In this document: positions 1 to 11,289 of the stretch, piece after piece
Position numbering within the stretch: the stretch's first letter is position 1
Layout: each line of letters opens with the position of its first letter
Assembly (NCBI RefSeq): GCF_002288925.2
Contig: NW_022098045.1
Location: 2,999,408-3,063,407, forward strand
DNA length: 64,000 bases
Source: Delphinapterus leucas
Taxonomy: Eukaryota > Chordata > Mammalia > Artiodactyla > Monodontidae
Reading direction: 5' to 3'
Notes under the pieces: model-generated
Database searches by the model: none
What the model was told of the DNA's origin: nothing
The model's input: the letters and a program-made list of their open reading frames with translations, nothing else
Position numbers and translations under genes: made by a program

Positions 1-59
1 GTCAATGTTTAGTGAGTGGTAAGCAAGTTTACAATAGAAAACTAATTATGAAAATTTTT

Positions 60-298
60 TTGTGGGGGAGGGATGGATTGGGAGTTTGGGGTTAGCAGAT
101 GCAAACCATTATATATAGAATGGATAAGCAACAAGGCTGTACTGTATGGCACAGGAAACTATATTCAATATCCTGTGATTAACCATAATACAAGAGAATT
201 TTTAAAAGAATGTATATGTGTATAACTGAATCACTTTGCTGTACAGCAGAAATAACACAACATTGTAAATCAAAAATAAATAAAATAAAAATAAAATT
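60..298 (+). mobile_element. L1 3'-end fragment
   Basis: The sequence has the layout of the artiodactyl-type L1 3' UTR: a stretch around 'gcagatgcaaaccattatat', then 'cactttgctgtacagcagaa', then 'aacattgtaaatc' and an A-rich tail with AATAAA repeats (about 270-298). It is a 5'-truncated LINE-1 copy with no coding capacity. The left edge is approximate. Confidence 0.8.
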
Positions 299-494
299 TC
301 ATTTTTTGTTAGTCACAAAATTCACTTTGAGATGGTTTCTCTAACATTCTCACCTTTATTTTTCTATTTAATCTCATGTGACTATTCACTCTATAATCTC
401 TTAGACACACTGGGAAATATTAGGCCTGTATTACCCTCAGTCGTGGTCTTCTCCTGTTTGTATGGTGCTGTAGGGAGGTTGTACACGATTCATA

Positions 495-615
495 GTTTAA
501 ATGTAAGTCCTGGTGCAGACATGCTCAATTCAGAGATCAGACTCTTAACTAGCTATGTGACCTTGAATAAATTATTAACTGCTTACAGTTTAGGTTTTCT
601 CACTTCATCCCTTTG
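495..615 (+). repeat. MIR SINE fragment
   Basis: It contains the MIR core pattern: 'gactcttaactagctatgtgacc', then 'ttgaataaattattaactgc', then a 'tttaggttttctca' segment. This matches the usual 'gctgtgtgaccttgggcaag...cctcagtttcctca' order. It is diverged, as expected for an ancient mammalian SINE. Confidence 0.6.
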
Positions 616-1499
616 AAACTCTATGCTCTAGTGTATCAGATCACTTCTTGGTTCTCTGAAAACACCATTTCTGTTTGGGCTCAGGGTCTTACAAATGCTG
701 TCCTAACTGAAACATCTTTCATCTCCTCCCCACCTCCTAGCTCGTTCATCTGGTTAATTTTTACTTATTTTTCAGCTCTTAGTTTATAAATCACCTTCTG
801 GAGGAGGCTCTTCCTGAGCCCTTTAAGTGTTAATTAGTTAGTGAAGTTGCCAATCATTTTATTTTCACCCTGATTTGCTAGTGAAAGGAAGTGAGGCAAA
901 GGGAAGTCAACTGACTTGCTCAAGGTTATAAAGCCTGTTAAGGGCAGAGGCAAAGCATGATGCCAGGATCATTATCTCCCTTTTCTTTCATTACTTCTGC
1001 CTTAGGGAGGTCAGCTTCACCATGGTTGCACCCAGATTCTATGGAATGCTGAGAAAAAACTTCCAGAAAGAGACCCTCTGTGTATTTCTGGGTGAGGCAC
1101 ATTTCTTTCCCATGAGATGGTAATTCATCAGACCATCTAAGACATCCTGACTGCTACTCCTTGCCAGCTCTACCAGCCTCCCTTCACTGGATCATCACGT
1201 GCTATGATCTTAATCTGGACCGAGGCTTATCTCCTGCATTTTCTCCTTGCTGCCAGTGTTAACATGTAACCACGGCAATTTACTTAGCTCTTCTGAGATT
1301 TTACATGGGGAACCCACTGCTCCTCTGTTTGTCCATTTTGCTTTATAAACAATTCACTCAGTTGTCAAAACCAGGGGCCCTGGTTTTGTCACAGACTGAC
1401 TCTCTGCTTTTGCTTTGCATCCGATTGGGCTCTAGGTCCTGCCATTTCCATCCCCTTAACAACTCTTAAATGAAACTCCTCCTCTCCCTTCCTTGTGAA
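616..1499. other. Intergenic sequence, no gene recognised
   Basis: I see no splice-flanked exon or long frame with family similarity here. The text is moderately AT-rich. Parts near 880-960 resemble degraded MIR-like words ('gtcaactgacttgctcaaggtt'), too short to place firmly. Confidence 0.5.
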
Positions 1500-1700
1500 A
1501 TTGCCTTAATTATGCCTTTCATCCGCTTTCACTGGACCATTGACCTAACTTCCTAATTGGTCTCCCAGGCTGGCCTGTCCAGTCAGTCTTATTGACTGCA
1601 AAGTGATTGTTCAAAAGAGCAGGTCTCTTCTGGTCATTCTTTTATCTGAAATTCTTCAGTGGCTGCCTATCACCTGCAACCAATATCACTGGGCTTAGTT
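1500..1700 (+). repeat. L2 LINE fragment
   Basis: Words such as 'cctaacttcctaattggtctccc' and 'aattcttcagtggctgcctatcacc' follow the order of the L2 3' region ('...cctcctaactggtctccctgc...caatggcttcccatc...'). It is an old non-coding remnant. Confidence 0.55.
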
Positions 1701-1701
1701 G

Positions 1702-2093
1702 TGTATTAATTTCCTCAGGCTGCCGTAACAAAGTACCATACCATAGACTGAGTGGCTTAAACAACAGAAATATATTTTCTCATAGTTCTGGAAGCTAGAA
1801 GTCCAAGATCAAAGTGTCATTAGGACTGATTTCCTCTAAAGCCTTCCTCCTTGGCTTGCAGACTCTCTTCTTCTCCTTGTATGTTCACATGGTCTTCTCT
1901 CTGTATGCATCTGTGTCCTAATCTCCTTTTCTTATAAGAACACCAGTCACAGTGGATCAAGGCCCACCCTAATGACCTCATTTTTTCTTAATTACCTTTT
2001 AAAATAGGCTATCTTCAAATAAGGTCACATTCTGAGGTAATGAGAATTAGGGTTTCAACATGTGAATTTTAGGGGGGACAACTTCAGTATATA
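1702..2093 (-). mobile_element. MLT1-like (ERVL-MaLR) solo LTR
   Basis: Read on the minus strand this begins near 'gttgtccccc', continues through a 'gaccttatttgaag' block and a 'ataagaaaaggagattagg' block, and ends in 'ctaatttcctcaggctgccgtaac' (plus-strand text at 1708-1730), the order seen in MLT1 LTRs. It is an ancient solo LTR with no retroviral genes. Similar elements lie at 24092-25251 (split) and 48587-48918. Confidence 0.7.
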
Positions 2094-2118
2094 AATAAGT
2101 GGCTTACTCATCTTCTTC

Positions 2119-2325
2119 TTCTTTTTTTTTCTTGTGGTACATGGGCCTCTCACTGTTGTGGCCTCTCCCGTTGCGGAGCACAGGCTCCGGACGCACAGGC
2201 TCAGCGGCCAGGGCTCACGGGCCCAGCCGCTCCACGGCATGTGGGATCTTCCCGGACCAGGGCACGAACCCGTGTCCCCTGCATCGGCAGGCGGACTCTC
2301 AACCACTGCGCCACCAGGGAAGCCC
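2119..2325 (-). mobile_element. CHR-type tRNA-derived SINE
   Basis: A poly-T run on the + strand is followed by the reverse complement of the cetacean CHR SINE body, ending 'ccaccagggaagccc'. The internal 'cgaacccgtgtcccctgcat' marks the reverse of the pol III B-box region. The body is well preserved, so the insertion is fairly young. Confidence 0.92.
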
Positions 2326-3060
2326 CTGCAATCTTATTTTTTTAAGAGCTTTAAAAATCTAGAATGGATGTTTAATCCATCTTTAGCAATAACTACAGAT
2401 AATTTAATTCATTGTCAGTTTGTTAATATAGGCACATAGTATGTGCTGAATAGTTATTAAATAAAATTTTTAAATCACTGTATTTGTATATTCATAAATA
2501 AATACAACACAGCCTTTACAGTTTTGTGCTTTAAGGTATGATTCCTAAATTTACTCATTTTCACACCATATCAGTTAAAAACCATCAATAAAGAATACCA
2601 TGGGGATGTGTTTTATTCTCTTCTAATTTTAGAGGCTAAGAAAGAGTTTCATTTCCACTCAGATATGGTACCAGAAAGGTGTCTTATAGAACAAATTAAT
2701 ATACTACAATTATCTGTGTATATAAATAATGTTATAGCTACCAAAATATAATAGCCTCTGGACAATGGAGACAATAGCAACCATAATTACAAGAGTAAAT
2801 CATTCCCTATATCGTTATTTGATAAAGTAGTAGATTTAAACCAAGACCCTCATCTTTCTTTTGTGTTAGGAAAGAAATTGTACTTTGGGTTTGTTTTCAA
2901 GGACTGAAGTAAATATCAATTATTTTAAATTATTTCTTTAGGTTTCTTTGAATACAACATGTTGATGGTGATACACATTAAAGTGGCAAAAAGTTCTGTT
3001 TTGAAAGGGCTTTATGTGTAAAGTTCCTGGAAATAGGAATGTGTAGGTTAAAGGTATTTC
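2326..3060. other. Intergenic sequence, no feature recognised
   Basis: AT-rich sequence without a supportable gene, clear repeat or RNA gene. Confidence 0.5.
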
Positions 3061-3061
3061 T

Positions 3062-3305
3062 GTTATAGCCAGACCTGACTTATGTGTGAACCCCAACTTT
3101 AGCACATACTAGCTGTGACTTTGAAACAGTTACTTACCCTCTCAGAACCTCAGATTCTATATTTGTAAAATGAGAAGGAAAATAGGAGTTCCACTTAAAC
3201 CCTTATAGAGCTGTTGTAAGTATTAAATGAAGAAAAGGTAATGCATGTAACACAGTACCTAACATACCATGAATACATTAAGTTTACAATAAACATTAGT
3301 AGATA
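3062..3305 (+). repeat. MIR SINE
   Basis: Nearly the full MIR order is visible: 'tactagctgtgactttgaaac', 'cagttacttaccctctcagaacctcag', 'tttgtaaaatgagaaggaaaat', 'gagctgttgtaagtattaaatga', then 'cacagtacctaacata'. It is ancient and non-coding. Confidence 0.85.
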
Positions 3306-4440
3306 CTGTTTATTTTAATATAATTGTTAATATTTATATTAGCTCTCTTCCTTTTATCCCCTCCATCACTTAAAATCTACATATAACTCTTTTGTGACAA
3401 ATGCATCTTAATAAAATTACAGGTAGTTCCAACAAAGCTCAAAACCTATTGTTTATCATCCATTTCATTGTCCCCTCTACTTAAGCATGAATAAATTATT
3501 GTTATGTGGCAAGGTAAAGCTGAGTTGGAATGCATGTACAGTTTCCTTTTCTTTGGCAATGCACCATATGACCAATATGTAAATAAGTCAAAAAATGTGC
3601 TTTTCATCCGAGACTTTTTCTTGCTCATAAATTACATTTTTTTCCCTCTAACAAGTTAAGTGGAGATTATTTAGGATAAGGAAAAAGGATTTTGTCCTCC
3701 ACTACATGTCCCTTTCCCGTTGTAATGACTCAGATTTCCTGTATAAGAAAGTTAGAGAAACCAAAGGACATTTTAATGTGACTACTAAATATTAATAAGC
3801 CTTTACTATGACTTTTTGAATTGAGTACTGTTTAAAAACACTTCAAAGAGCATTAGTTAATGTAATTATGAGCATTCTACATTTTGTACAATTATTTCAT
3901 TTATACTTCATTTTCATGGTTAAGATACCAAATAGTGGTTAAATTTTAACTTTGTGTTATTTGTGATTACAGTCAAGTAAAAGTAATATGTACACTAAAA
4001 TCTCTGGGGCAATACACTCAAATTTTGATAGCATTCTTATTTTCAGATTGTGACTATAGTGACAACCGTACTTTTGATTTTTCTCTTCCTCTTTCTCTTC
4101 TTTCATTCAGATTTTCTGTAACTTTCAAATTTTCTGTAATGAACATGTATAACTTCATAACCTTTATTTAAAAAAAAAATTCCAAGGTTATGTTTAAACG
4201 ACCCACAACATCTAGATGAAAGTCAAGATCAGGTCTACTATTTAAACATACTAGCGAAAGAAGCTTCATCTCTTCCACAAGTAACATTTTAATTTTCTTT
4301 ATTATCATGGCCAGAAAAGGTTTTACCAAGTTTTATTAAAATTTCTTACAAATATGCTCATGAAAACTTTATATCATTATTCTTTTCTATGCATTTACAT
4401 CCAGTGCTTTTTAAAATCATTGCCAAACTTTTGCGCTCAT
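3306..4440. other. Intergenic sequence, no feature recognised
   Basis: AT-rich sequence. The reading frames here are short and lack family similarity. Confidence 0.5.
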
Positions 4441-4449
4441 GAAATATGG

Positions 4450-4463
4450 GCTCCCTCTAGTGG
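4450..4463 (-). promoter_or_regulatory. CTCF core-motif match
   Basis: The minus strand reads CCACTAGAGGGAGC, which fits the CTCF core consensus CCASYAGRKGGCRS at 13 of 14 positions. This is a motif match only; occupancy cannot be judged from sequence. Confidence 0.35.
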
Positions 4464-4494
4464 CCAAATTAATTATGGAAAATCAACGTGAGAT

Positions 4495-4616
4495 GGGTGG
4501 ATAGATAGATGATAGACAGATATAGATAGATAGATAGATAGACTATACTATGGGTCTATCCAGTAGATCTATCTATTTATCCAGATCTAGCTAGCTAGCT
4601 AGCTAGAAGAGAGGCT
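4495..4616. repeat. GATA/TAGC simple repeat tract
   Basis: Runs of 'gatagata' (about 4500-4542) pass through 'ctatctatttatccagatct' into a 'agctagctagctagctag' tract (about 4588-4606). It is a compound, partly self-complementary tetranucleotide microsatellite. Confidence 0.85.
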
Positions 4617-4629
4617 TCTTATTGAGACC

Positions 4630-4711
4630 TCTTTTCTAGATATCTAGAAAAGATGCTTCTTTTCTAGATATCTAGAAAAGATGCTTCTTTTCTAGATATC
4701 TAGAAAAGATA
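4630..4711. repeat. Three tandem 28-bp units with palindromic cores
   Basis: The 20-bp perfect palindrome ttttctagatatctagaaaa occurs three times at a constant 28-bp spacing (units start with c at 4631, 4659 and 4687). Extended copies reach about 24 bp of perfect symmetry. The array directly follows a tetranucleotide tract, suggesting slippage or hairpin-driven expansion. No gene is present. Confidence 0.9.
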
Positions 4712-4764
4712 TATAAACCCTTACATGTATGGATCACTTCTGAGGAGAATCAACAAATGCTTAA

Positions 4765-5690
4765 GCCCTGTATTTAATCAATTTTAATTGAGGTAAAATT
4801 TACATGCAATGAAATTTTCCATTTAAAGTGTGTAACTTGTTGAGTTTTGACAAGTGTATAGACCATGTACAATTCCACAAACAAAATATAGAAAAATTTC
4901 ATCACCCCCAAAAGTTCTTTTGTACTCTTTTGGAGTCAGCCCCAGGTAAGGGGTATGGAATAGTAATGGTGGAAACAGACATCCTTGTCTTCTGTTAATC
5001 TTAGGCATCTTTCACCACGAAGTGAACCCATCGTTAGCTGTGGGTTTTCATGGACGTCCTTTATAAGCTTGATGAATATTCCTCTACTTATAGTTTTCTG
5101 CAAGTTTTAAATTTTTTTCATGGATGAATGTTGAATTATGTCAAATACTTTTTCTACATCTATTGAGATCATCATTACTTTTTTCGTCTTCGATCTCTTG
5201 CTATGGTGAATTACATTGATTGATTTTTGAATGTTGAACCAGATTTACATTCCCAGGATAAACCTCAGTTGATCATGATATATTGCCCTTTTTATATATT
5301 GTTTTATTAAATTTGCTAGTTTTTTTGAATATTTCTGTTACTTTGTTTTTGAGGGATATTGGTCTATAGTGTCTTTTCTTGTAATGCTTTTGTATCAGGG
5401 CAATAGTGGCCTTATAAATGAGTTGGGAAGGTTCCTGCCTCTTCTATTTTCTGAGAGATTCACATAATATTGTTATTATTGCTTTATTAAATGTTTGAGA
5501 GAAATCATCTGTGAAGCCCACTAAGCCTGGAGATTCTTGGTCAGAAGATAATTAATTAGTAATTTGATTTTTAAAACTTTCATGGAATTATTCAATTTTT
5601 AAATTTCTTTTCGGGTCAACTTTTGATGATTTGTGTTTTTAAGTAAATTTGTCTGTTTTATTTATGTTGCCAAATATACTTTATTAAATT
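4765..5690 (-). mobile_element. Old L1 (L1M-type), minus strand, segment 1
   Basis: From 'ttttaattgaggtaaaatttac' (3' UTR-like) it passes into reverse ORF2 text such as 'tctacatctattgagatcatc' and 'cccaggataaacctcagttgatcatg'. Frames are broken throughout. The same element continues at 12413, 13491 and 14397, showing that the intervening material was inserted later. Confidence 0.8.
5683..5689. repeat. Candidate left target-site duplication (attaaat)
   Basis: The word attaaat here is repeated at 12413-12419, directly after the 5' end of the full-length L1. Old L1 sequence runs continuously if one copy and the intervening 6.7 kb are removed. The repeat is short, so the call relies on the restored L1 context. 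Confidence 0.55.
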
Positions 5691-6149
5691 TTTTTCACTG
5701 TGCTTTTTCATTTTTTAAATTTAATTTTTTTGTTTAATTTTTATAAAATGTTCAAAGGTTACTTTCCATTTACAGTTATTACAAAATATTGGCTCTATTC
5801 CCCATGTTGTGCAACACATCTCTGAGCTTATCTTAATAGTTTGTGCCTCCCACCCCTCCCACTACATTGTTTTAAAATGAACTAACTAGTGGGTAACAAA
5901 GCCTATAAGTGCAAAGGGCAGCAAGAACTAAAACATGTTCTCCCCAGAGTGACACATCCCTTTCTCCTCGTTACAATACCTGACATGCTTTTGGAGTTTC
6001 CAGGCTTTCTACTCAAAAGGCTACCTGCTTCCTCTTGAACAGTGTTCCTGTACTACAGCCCTGCTCACCTCATGTGGAGTGCGTGCCCCTGGTGGAGGCT
6101 GGCTAATGGCTGCCCTGGGCACATGGCTGGCCCGTGTCTCCATCCCACC
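5691..6149 (-). mobile_element. Probable 3' transduction carried by the full-length L1
   Basis: This block lies between the old L1 break point and the poly-T that marks the 3' end of the full-length L1. It consists, in minus-strand order, of about 260 bp of non-L1 sequence (5881-6149), an L1 3'-UTR-like fragment (about 5746-5880, with 'ttacagttattacaaaatattgg'), and an A-rich tail (5689-5745). A source L1 transcript that read through its own polyadenylation site to a downstream one would give this layout. An independent earlier insertion is the alternative. Confidence 0.5.
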
Positions 6150-6659
6150 TTTTTTTTTTTTTTTAATAGATCTTTATTGGAGTATAATTACTTCACAATA
6201 TTGTGTTAGTTTCTGTTGCACAACAAAGTGAATCAACCATATGCATACACGTGTCCCCATATCCCCTCTCTCTTAAGCATCCCTCCTATCCTCGCTATCC
6301 CACCCCTCTAGGACATTAGAAAGCACCAAGCTGATCTCCCTATGCCATGCTGCTGCTTCCCACCAGCCAACTATTTTACATTCGGTAGTGTATATATGTC
6401 AATGCTACTCTCACTTCACCCCGGCTTCTCCCTCCCACCCCATGTCATCAAGTCCATTCTCTATGCCTACCTCTTTATTCCTGCCCTGCAACTAGGTTCA
6501 TCAGTACCATTTTTTTTTTTAAGATTCCATATATATGCGTTAGTATACAGTATTTGTTTTTCTCTTTCTGACTTACTTCACTCTATATGACAGACTCTAG
6601 GTCCATCCACCTTACTTTAACTAACTCAATTTCGTTTCTTTTTATGGCTGGGTAATATT

Positions 6660-9600
6660 CCACTGTATATACATGTCACATCTACTTTATCCATTCATCT
6701 GTCAATAGACACTTAGATTGGTTCCATGTGCTGGCTATTGTAAATAGTGCTGCAATGAACATTGTGGTGCATGTCTCTTTATGAATTATGGTTTTCTCAG
6801 GGTATATGTGCAGTAGTGAGATTGCTGGGTGATATGGTAATTCTATTTTTAGTTTTTTAAGGAACCTCCATACTTTTTTCCATAGTGCTTGTATCAATTT
6901 ACATTCCCACCAACAGTGTAGGAGGGTTCCCTTTTCACCACACCCTGTCCAGCATTTATTGTTTCTAGTTTTTTTGATAATGGCCATTCTGACCAGCGTG
7001 AGGTGATACCACATTGTAGTTTTGATTTGCATTTCTCTAATAACTAGAGATGTTGAGCATCTTTTCATGTGACTCTTGACCATCTGTATGTCTTCCTTGG
7101 TGAAATGTCTATTTAGGTCTTCTGCCCTGGGCACATGGCTGGCCCATGTCTTTTTTAACTGGATTGTTTCTTTTTATGATATGAGCTCCATGGGCTGTTT
7201 GTATATTTTGGAGATTGATCCTTTGTCTGTTGTTTCATTGGTAAATATTTTCTCCCATTCTGAGGGTTGTCTTTTTGTCTTGTTTATGGTTTCCTTTGCT
7301 GTGAAAAAGCTTTTAAATCCCATTTGTTTATTTTTGTTTTTATTTCTGCTACTCTCGGAGGTGGGTCAAAAAAGATCTTGCTGTGGTTTATGACAAAGAG
7401 TGTTTTTCCTATATTTTCCTCTAAAAGTTTTATAGAGTCTGGTCTTACATTTAAGTCTATAATCCATTTGGAGTTTATTTCTGTGTATGGTGTTAGGGAG
7501 CGTTCTAATTTCATTCTTTTACATGTAGCTGTCCTGGTTTCCCAGTACCATTTGTTGAAGAGGCTGTCTTTTCTCCATTGTATGTTCTTGTTCTTGACTC
7601 CTTTGTCATAAATTAGGTGCCCATATGTGTGTGGGTTTTGCCCTGGACATTCTATCCTGTACCATTGATCTATATTTCTGTTTTTGTGTCAGTACCATAC
7701 TCTCTTGATTACTGTAGCTTTGTGGTATAGTTTGAAGTCAGGGAGCCTGATTCCTCCAACTCCACTTTTCTTTCCCAAGTTTGCTTTGGCTGTTCAGGGT
7801 CTTTTGTGTTTCCATACAAATTGTAAGATTTTTTGTTCTAATTCTGTGAAGAATGCCACTGGTAGTTTGAAAGGGATTGCACTGAATCTGTAGATTGCTT
7901 TGGGTAGTATAGTCTTTTTCACAATATTGATTCTTCCAATCCAAGAACTTGGTATATTTCTCCATCTGTTTATGTCATCTTTGATTTCATTTATCAGTGT
8001 TTTATAGTTTTCTGAGTACAAGTCTTTTGCCTCCTTAGGCAGGTTGATTTCTAGGTATTTTATTCTTTTTGTTGCAAGGTAAATGGGAGTGTTTCCTTAA
8101 TTTCTTTCTGATTTCTTGTTGTTGGTGTCTAGGAATGCCAGAGATTTCTGTGCATTAGTTTTGTATCCTGCAACCTTACCGAATTCATTGATTAGTTCTA
8201 GTAGTTTTCTGGTGGCATCTTTAGGATTTTCTATGTATAATATCATGTCATCAGCAAATAGTGACATTTTTACTTCTTCTTTTCCAATTTGTATTCCTCT
8301 TATTTCTTTTTCTTCTCCTATTGCTGTGGCTAGGACTTCCAAAACTATGTTGAATAAGAGTGGTGAGAGTGGACATCTTTGTCTTGTTCCTGACCCTAGC
8401 GGAAATGCTGTCAGTTTTTCACCAATGAGTATGATGCTTGCTGTGGGCTTGTCATATATGGCCTTTATTTATGTTGAGGCAGGTTCCCTCTATGCCCATT
8501 TTCTGGAGAGTTTTTATCATAAAATTGGTGTTGAATTTTGTTGAAAGCTTTTTCTGCATCTATTGAGATGATCATATGGTTTTTATTCCTTAATCTGTTA
8601 ATGTGGTGTATCACACTGATTGATTTGCATATATTTAAGAATCCTTGCATCCCTGGGATAAATCTCACTTGATCATGGTGTATGATCCTTTTAATGTGCT
8701 GTTGGATTCTGTTTGCTAGTATTTTTTTCAGGATTTTTGCATCTATGTTGATCAGTGATTTTGGTCTATAATATTCTTTTTTTGTGATATCTTTTTCTGG
8801 TTTTGGTATCAGGGTGATGGTGGCTTCATAGAATGAATTTGGGAGTGTTTCTCCCTCGCAATTTTTTGGAAGAGTTTGAGAAGGATCAGTGTTAGCTCTT
8901 CTCTAAATGCTGATAGAATTTGCCTGTGAAGCCATCTGGTCCTGGACTTCTGTTTGTTGGAAGATTTTTAATTACAGTTTCAACTTCATTACTTGTGATA
9001 GATCTATTTATATTTTCCAATTCTTCCTGGTCAATCTTGGAAAATTGTACCTTTCCAAAAATTTGTCCATTTCTTCATGGTTGTTCATTTTATTGGTATA
9101 TAGTTGTTTGTAGTAGTCTCTTATAATCCTTTGTATTTCTGTGGTGTCAGTTGTGATTTCTCCTTTTTCATTTCTAATTGTATTGATTTGCGTCCTCTCC
9201 CTTTTTTTCTTGATGAGTGTGGTTTATCAATTTTGTTTATCTTCTCAAAGAACCAGCTTTTAGTTTTATTGATCTTTGCTATTGTTTTCTTTGTTTCTAT
9301 TTCATTTATTTCTGCTCTGATATTTATGATTTCTTTCCTTCTACTGACTTTGGGTTTTCTTTGTTCTTCTTTCTCTAGTTGTTTTAAGTATAGGTTTAGA
9401 TTGTTTATTTGAGACTTTTCTTGTTTCTTGAGGTGAGATTGAATTGCTATAAACTTCCCTCTTAGAACTGCTTTTGCTGTGTCCCATAGGTTTTGGGTGG
9501 TCATCGTGTTTTCGTTGTCATTTGTTTCTATGCAATTTTTTATTTCTTCTTTGATTTCTTCAGTGATCTCTTGGTTATTTAGTAGCACACTGTTTAGTCT

Positions 9601-10350
9601 CCATGTATTTGTGCTTTTTACAGTTTTTTTCCTATAATTGATTTCCAGTCTCAGCACTGAGGTCAGAAAAGATGCTTGATATGATTTCAATTTTCTTAAA
9701 TTTTCCGAGGCTTGATTTGTGACCCAAGATGTGATCTATCCTGGAGAATGTTCCATGTGCACTTGAGAAGAAAGTGTATTCTGCCACTTTGAGATGGAAT
9801 GTTCTATAAATATCAATTAGATCTACCTGGTCTATTGTGTCATTTAAAGCTGTGTTTCCTTATTTACTTTCTGTTTGGATGATCTGTCCATTGGTGTAAG
9901 TGGGGTGTCAAAGTCCCCTACTATTATTGTGTTATTGTCGATTTCTCCTTTCATGGTTGTTAGCATTTGCCTTATGTATTGAGGTGCTCCTATGTTGCGT
10001 GCCTAAACATTTATAATTGTTATATCTTCTTGGATTGATCCTTTGATCACTATGTAGTGACCCTCCTTATCTCTTATAACAGTCTTTATTTTAAAGTCTA
10101 TTTTATGTGATACAAGTATTGCTACTCCAGCTTTCTTTTGATTTCCATTTGCATGGAATATCTTTTTCCATCCCTTCACTTTCAGTTTGTATGTGTCCCT
10201 AGGTCTGAAGTGTGTCTGTCCTAGACAGCATATATATGGGTCTTGTTTTTGTATCCATTCAGCCAGTCTGTGTCATTTGGTTGGGGCATTTAATTCATTT
10301 ACATTCAAGGTTATTATCGATATGTATGTTCCTATTACCATTTTCTTAAT
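6660..10350 (-). pseudogene. L1 ORF2 pseudogene (endonuclease/reverse transcriptase)
   Basis: ORF2 encodes the L1 endonuclease, reverse transcriptase and a cysteine-rich C-terminal region that together carry out target-primed reverse transcription. Broken frames on the minus strand cover it: 9121-9690 (between endonuclease and RT), 8097-8342 with the RT catalytic motif [10 protein letters not shown], 7794-8021 ([20 protein letters not shown]) and 6682-7134 (C-terminal part with [13 protein letters not shown]). Frameshifts and stops separate these pieces, and the 23-bp patch adds another interruption near 7128. Ends are approximate. This is a dead copy typical of genomic L1s, not a host gene. 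Confidence 0.85.
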
Positions 10351-10399
10351 TGTTTTGGGTTTGTTTTTGTGGGTCTTTTTCTCCTCTTGTGTGTCCCAC

Positions 10400-11286
10400 C
10401 TAGAGAAGTTTCTTTAGCATTTGTTGCAAAGCTGGTTTGGTGGTGCTGAATTCTCTTAGCTTTTGCTTGTCTGAAAAGATTTTGACTTCTCCATCAAATC
10501 TGAAGGAGATCCTTGCTGGGTAGAGTAATCTTGGTTGTAGGTTTTTGTCTTTCATCACTTTAAGTATATCCTGCAACTCCCTTCTGGCCTGCAGAGTTTC
10601 CACTGAAAAACCAGCTGATAACATTATGGGGATTCCTTTGTATGTTATTTTTTGTTTTTCCCTTGCTGCTTTTAATATTTTTTCTTTGAATTTAATTTTT
10701 GTTAGTTTGATTAATATGTGCTTTAGTGTTTTTTTCCTAGGGTTTATCCTGTATGGGACTCTCTGTGCTTCCTGGGCTTGGGTGACTATTTCCTTTCCCA
10801 TGTTAGGGAAGGTTTCCACTATAATCTCTTTAAATATTTTCTCAGACCCTTTCCTTTTCTCTTCTTCTTCTGGGACCCCTATAATTCAAATGTTGGGGCA
10901 TTTAGTGTTGTCCCAGAGGTCTCTGAGATTGTCTTAAATTCTTTTCATTCTTTTCTCTTTATTCTGCTCCTCAACAGTTATTTCCACCATTTTGTCTTCC
11001 AGCTCACTTATTCGTTCTTCTGCCTCAGTTATTCTGTTATTGATTCCTTCTAGTGTATTTTTCGTTTCAGTGATTGTGTTGTTCATCTCTGTTTGTTTGT
11101 TCTTTAGTTCTTCTAGATATTTGTTAAACATTTCTTGTATTTGCTCAATCCATGCTTCCATTCTATTTCCAAGATTCTGGATCATCTTTACTATAATTAC
11201 TCTGAATTCTTTTTCAGGTAGATTGCCTATTTCATCTTCATTATTTGCTCCTGTAGGTTTTTACCTTGCTCCTTCATCTGTGACAT
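10400..11286 (-). pseudogene. L1 ORF1 pseudogene (RNA-binding protein)
   Basis: ORF1 encodes the trimeric RNA-binding chaperone of L1 particles. The likely start is the ATG at 11286-11284, opening MSQMKEQGKNLQEQIMKMK, but codon 20 is a TAG stop (11229-11227). A coiled-coil frame follows at 10934-11185 (heptad-rich, with EEERISELEDKM-like text), and the RNA-binding C-terminal part lies at 10400-10819 (containing RVPYRINPRKKTLKHILIKL). The pieces are in the right order but in broken frames, so no complete ORF1 protein can be made. Confidence 0.85.
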
Positions 11287-11289
11287 GTT

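Noticed and set aside
2270..2325. tRNA-like gene within SINEs
   Set aside because: The A/B-box-like words belong to tRNA-derived SINE heads. They are not free-standing tRNA genes.
4630..4711. CRISPR-like array
   Set aside because: Only three units, no unique spacers (the repeats are directly tandem), and the context is a mammalian genome.
6110..7151. Reading the 30-bp repeat as a target-site duplication of a short L1 (6150-7121)
   Set aside because: L1 sequence runs on at the expected position on the far side of the repeat, which would be a coincidence for a separate target. Ten extra bases also separate the left copy from the poly-T.
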